DNA of 6,517 nucleotides from an uncultured Bacteroidales bacterium (GTDB taxonomy: Bacteria > Bacteroidota > Bacteroidia > Bacteroidales > F082), in NCBI GenBank assembly GCA_946410535.1, contig CAMKAR010000125.1, positions 1-6,517 on the forward strand, written 5' to 3'. Shown here piece after piece: positions 5,316 through 6,517 of this stretch. The stretch's first letter is position 1, and each line of letters opens with the position of its first letter. The notes under the pieces are model-generated. The model saw nothing but the letters and a program-made list of their open reading frames with translations. It ran no database searches and had not been told where the DNA came from. Both the position numbers and the translations under genes were made by a program.

Positions 5316-5357
5316 CATCCACTTCATCCATTTCCAAGCCGAATTATCCATTTTGGA
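5316..5357 (+). repeat. 42-bp direct repeat, right copy
   Basis: Second copy of the sequence at 4428-4469 (37 of 42 identical, same orientation, starts 888 bp apart). The first 17 and last 14 bases are identical in the two copies. Here the GGA end continues as CGCGG, so the 15-base TATCCA/TGGATA dyad of the left copy is shortened to TCCA-TTT-TGGA. It ends 55 bases before the 33-bp array that precedes the AAA_14 ATPase. Confidence 0.8.
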
Positions 5358-5412
5358 CGCGGTAATTCTTGAATTGACAGGCTGCAAAAATGATAAAATC
5401 GCAATACAGCAG

Positions 5413-5495
5413 CTTGAAAAAGTGCAAAATGCGACAGGAAAACTCCTTGAAAAGGTGCAAAAAGTATAGAAAAAATTGCTTGAAAAGGTGCAAAA
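5413..5495 (+). repeat. Three 17-bp direct repeats in exact 33-bp phase
   Basis: CTTGAAAARGTGCAAAA occurs at 5413-5429, 5446-5462 and 5479-5495; the first copy has A and the others G at the variable site. Both steps are exactly 33 bp, about three helical turns, so the copies would lie on one face of the DNA. The bases between the cores differ. The last copy ends five bases before the -7 box of the AAA_14 gene, which places it where a -33 element or an activator site would be. Confidence 0.8.
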
Positions 5496-5499
5496 GTTA

Positions 5500-5507
5500 T
5501 ATCTTTG
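5500..5507 (+). promoter_or_regulatory. Predicted -7 promoter box of the AAA_14 ATPase gene
   Basis: TATCTTTG is a perfect TAnnTTTG followed by CAG. Eight bases separate it from the ATG at 5516, so the transcript would have a leader of only a few bases. The third 33-bp-phased repeat ends five bases upstream of the box; TTG triplets at 5476-5478 and 5480-5482 fall near the usual -33 distance. Confidence 0.6.
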
Positions 5508-5515
5508 CAGCCGTT

Positions 5516-6517
5516 ATGAGACGAAAAGTTTACGATAAGTTATTGAAATGGAAGGCGGAAGACCAAGGCCGTGTGGCCATTCTGCTTGACGGTGCACGGC
5601 GTGTTGGAAAGAGTTATATCGCCCGTGAGTTTGCCAAAGAGTATAAATCGGCCATTTTTGTGGATTTCAGCGACATGTCGCAGCCGCTGCGCCACATCTT
5701 CGACAACTATCTGCATGACCGCGAAGAGTTGTTTCTTCAGCTCCAGTTGCACTTTCATGTGACCTTGCATGAGCGCAACTCCTTAATTGTGTTCGATGAG
5801 GTTCAAGAGTATCCGCAGGCGCGGGCGGCCATCAAGCATTTGGTGGCCGACGGGCGTTATGATTACATCGAGACTGGCTCGTTGGTTTCCATCAACAAGA
5901 ATGTCAAGGACATATTGATTCCATCGGAAGAGAGGCGCATCAAGATGTATCCTATGGATTTCGAGGAATTTCTTTGGGCTTTGGGCGACGAGATGATGAT
6001 GCCTTTCGTCAAAAACTGCTTTGAAAAGAAACGGTCACTTGGCCCCGTCCATGCCAAGGCGATGGATTATTTCCGCAAATACTTGCTGATTGGCGGAATG
6101 CCTCAAGTGGTGAAGAACTTTGTCGAACATCGCGATTTCCGCAAGGTCGACAGGGAAAAACGCATGATCCTCGACCTCTATCGTCAGGACATCGAAAAAC
6201 ATGCTGATCGTCTTGAAAAGAAGGTGAAAAGCATTTTCGACACCATCCCTGCTGAACTTCAGCGCCATGAAAAGAAGTTCCGCTTGGCGGATTTGGAAAA
6301 GAATGCCAAGTTTCGCAGCTACGAGTCAAGTTTCGTTTGGCTCGACGAGGCTCGTGTGGTAAACCTTTGCTTTGCCGCCACCGAGCCAAATGTGGGTTTG
6401 GGCCTGAAACTGGACAATATGCGGATAAAGTGTTATTTTGCCGACACCGGACTGTTGGTTTCACATGCTTTTGACGAAAACGAGTTGATGGACAATAACT
6501 TATACCAAAAACTCTTG
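5516..6517 (+). CDS. AAA_14 / DUF4143 ATP-binding protein, 3' end beyond the window
   Basis: Open for 334 codons from ATG at 5516 to the window edge, with no stop. Walker A is GARRVGKS (26-33) in ILLDGARRVGKSYIARE, and Walker B is SLIVFDEVQ (89-97), with D94 and E95 as the metal and catalytic acids. ETGSLVSI (119-126) is the sensor-like strand, followed by MYPMDFEEFLWALGDE (144-159), a strong mark of the AAA_14 family. LLIGGMPQVVKNFV (190-203) and LYRQDIEKHADR (221-232) are also typical. CYFADTGLL (306-314) begins the DUF4143 C-terminal part, related to restriction-like folds. Such proteins are usually about 400-480 residues, so roughly 80-140 are missing. Their cellular role is not well established; they are often multi-copy in Bacteroidales. 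Nothing looks broken. The start is fixed by the MRRKVYDKLLKWK opening and the adjacent promoter box. Confidence 0.9.
   Translation, partial: MRRKVYDKLLKWKAEDQGRVAILLDGARRVGKSYIAREFAKEYKSAIFVDFSDMSQPLRHIFDNYLHDREELFLQLQLHFHVTLHERNSLIVFDEVQEYPQARAAIKHLVADGRYDYIETGSLVSINKNVKDILIPSEERRIKMYPMDFEEFLWALGDEMMMPFVKNCFEKKRSLGPVHAKAMDYFRKYLLIGGMPQVVKNFVEHRDFRKVDREKRMILDLYRQDIEKHADRLEKKVKSIFDTIPAELQRHEKKFRLADLEKNAKFRSYESSFVWLDEARVVNLCFAATEPNVGLGLKLDNMRIKCYFADTGLLVSHAFDENELMDNNLYQKLL

Larger units (their letters stand above)
5140..5515. other. Gene-poor spacer between the ATPase remnant and the AAA_14 gene
   Basis: These 376 bases hold no credible gene. They contain the inverted repeat at 5158-5194, the right 42-bp repeat (5316-5357), three 33-bp-phased repeats (5413-5495) and the promoter of the downstream ATPase. 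The 99-codon plus-strand frame at 5170-5469 crosses all these elements, has no recognisable domain and is best taken as chance. The motif CTGCAAAA, the complement of the TTTTGCAG found after -7 boxes, recurs at about 5107, 5126, 5214 and 5381. Confidence 0.6.

Noticed and set aside
5170..5469. 99-codon plus-strand open frame upstream of the AAA_14 gene
   Set aside because: It runs across an inverted repeat, the 42-bp repeat and two of the 33-bp units, has no known domain, and its C-terminal LEKVQ repetition is explained by the DNA repeats. I treat it as non-coding.
5413..5495. CRISPR-like array
   Set aside because: Only three 17-bp repeats with 16-bp spacers, A-rich and placed right at a promoter; no cas gene in view. 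The unit is too short for a CRISPR array.

Overview
The window looks like a chromosomal piece of a Bacteroidota genome, most likely order Bacteroidales. The evidence is the recurring promoter -7 box of the Bacteroidales type (TAnnTTTG) just upstream of several genes, the lack of clear Shine-Dalgarno sequences, and protein types common in that order: a short TatD-family protein, a HipA N-terminal-domain protein behind a HipB-like regulator, and a large AAA_14/DUF4143 ATPase. No rRNA, tRNA, CRISPR array or transposase was recognised.

Left part (1-676, minus strand): a type II toxin-antitoxin style operon. A 74-residue HipB-like helix-turn-helix regulator overlaps by 4 bases (ATGA) the start of a HipA N-terminal-domain protein that runs off the left edge. 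Upstream of hipB lie a good -7 box and two related palindromes. The better one carries TATCC/GGATA half-sites and abuts the recG stop codon.

Middle part (677-4347): housekeeping genome-maintenance and tRNA-modification genes. recG (minus) and a TatD-family metal-dependent hydrolase (plus) diverge from a 35-bp gap that holds two back-to-back -7 boxes, each placed so that its transcript would start at or next to the start codon. TatD is followed by a tcdA-like E1-type enzyme (tRNA t6A dehydratase). The 114-bp gap between them is rich in hairpins and keeps the same reading frame.

Right part (4348-6517): an accessory, rearranged region. A decayed gene on the minus strand keeps only the C-terminal half of an AAA ATPase with a PDDEXK-like tail. 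It has lost its ATPase domain and carries an internal deletion plus frameshift. It is bracketed by two direct copies of a 42-bp sequence (37/42 identical, 888 bp apart). To its right, three 17-bp repeats in exact 33-bp phase lead into a strong-looking promoter and an apparently intact AAA_14/DUF4143 ATPase that runs off the right edge.

I did not find a convincing wholly new system. The most interesting parts are the hip operator architecture, the direct-repeat-flanked ATPase remnant, and the phased 33-bp array upstream of the living ATPase.
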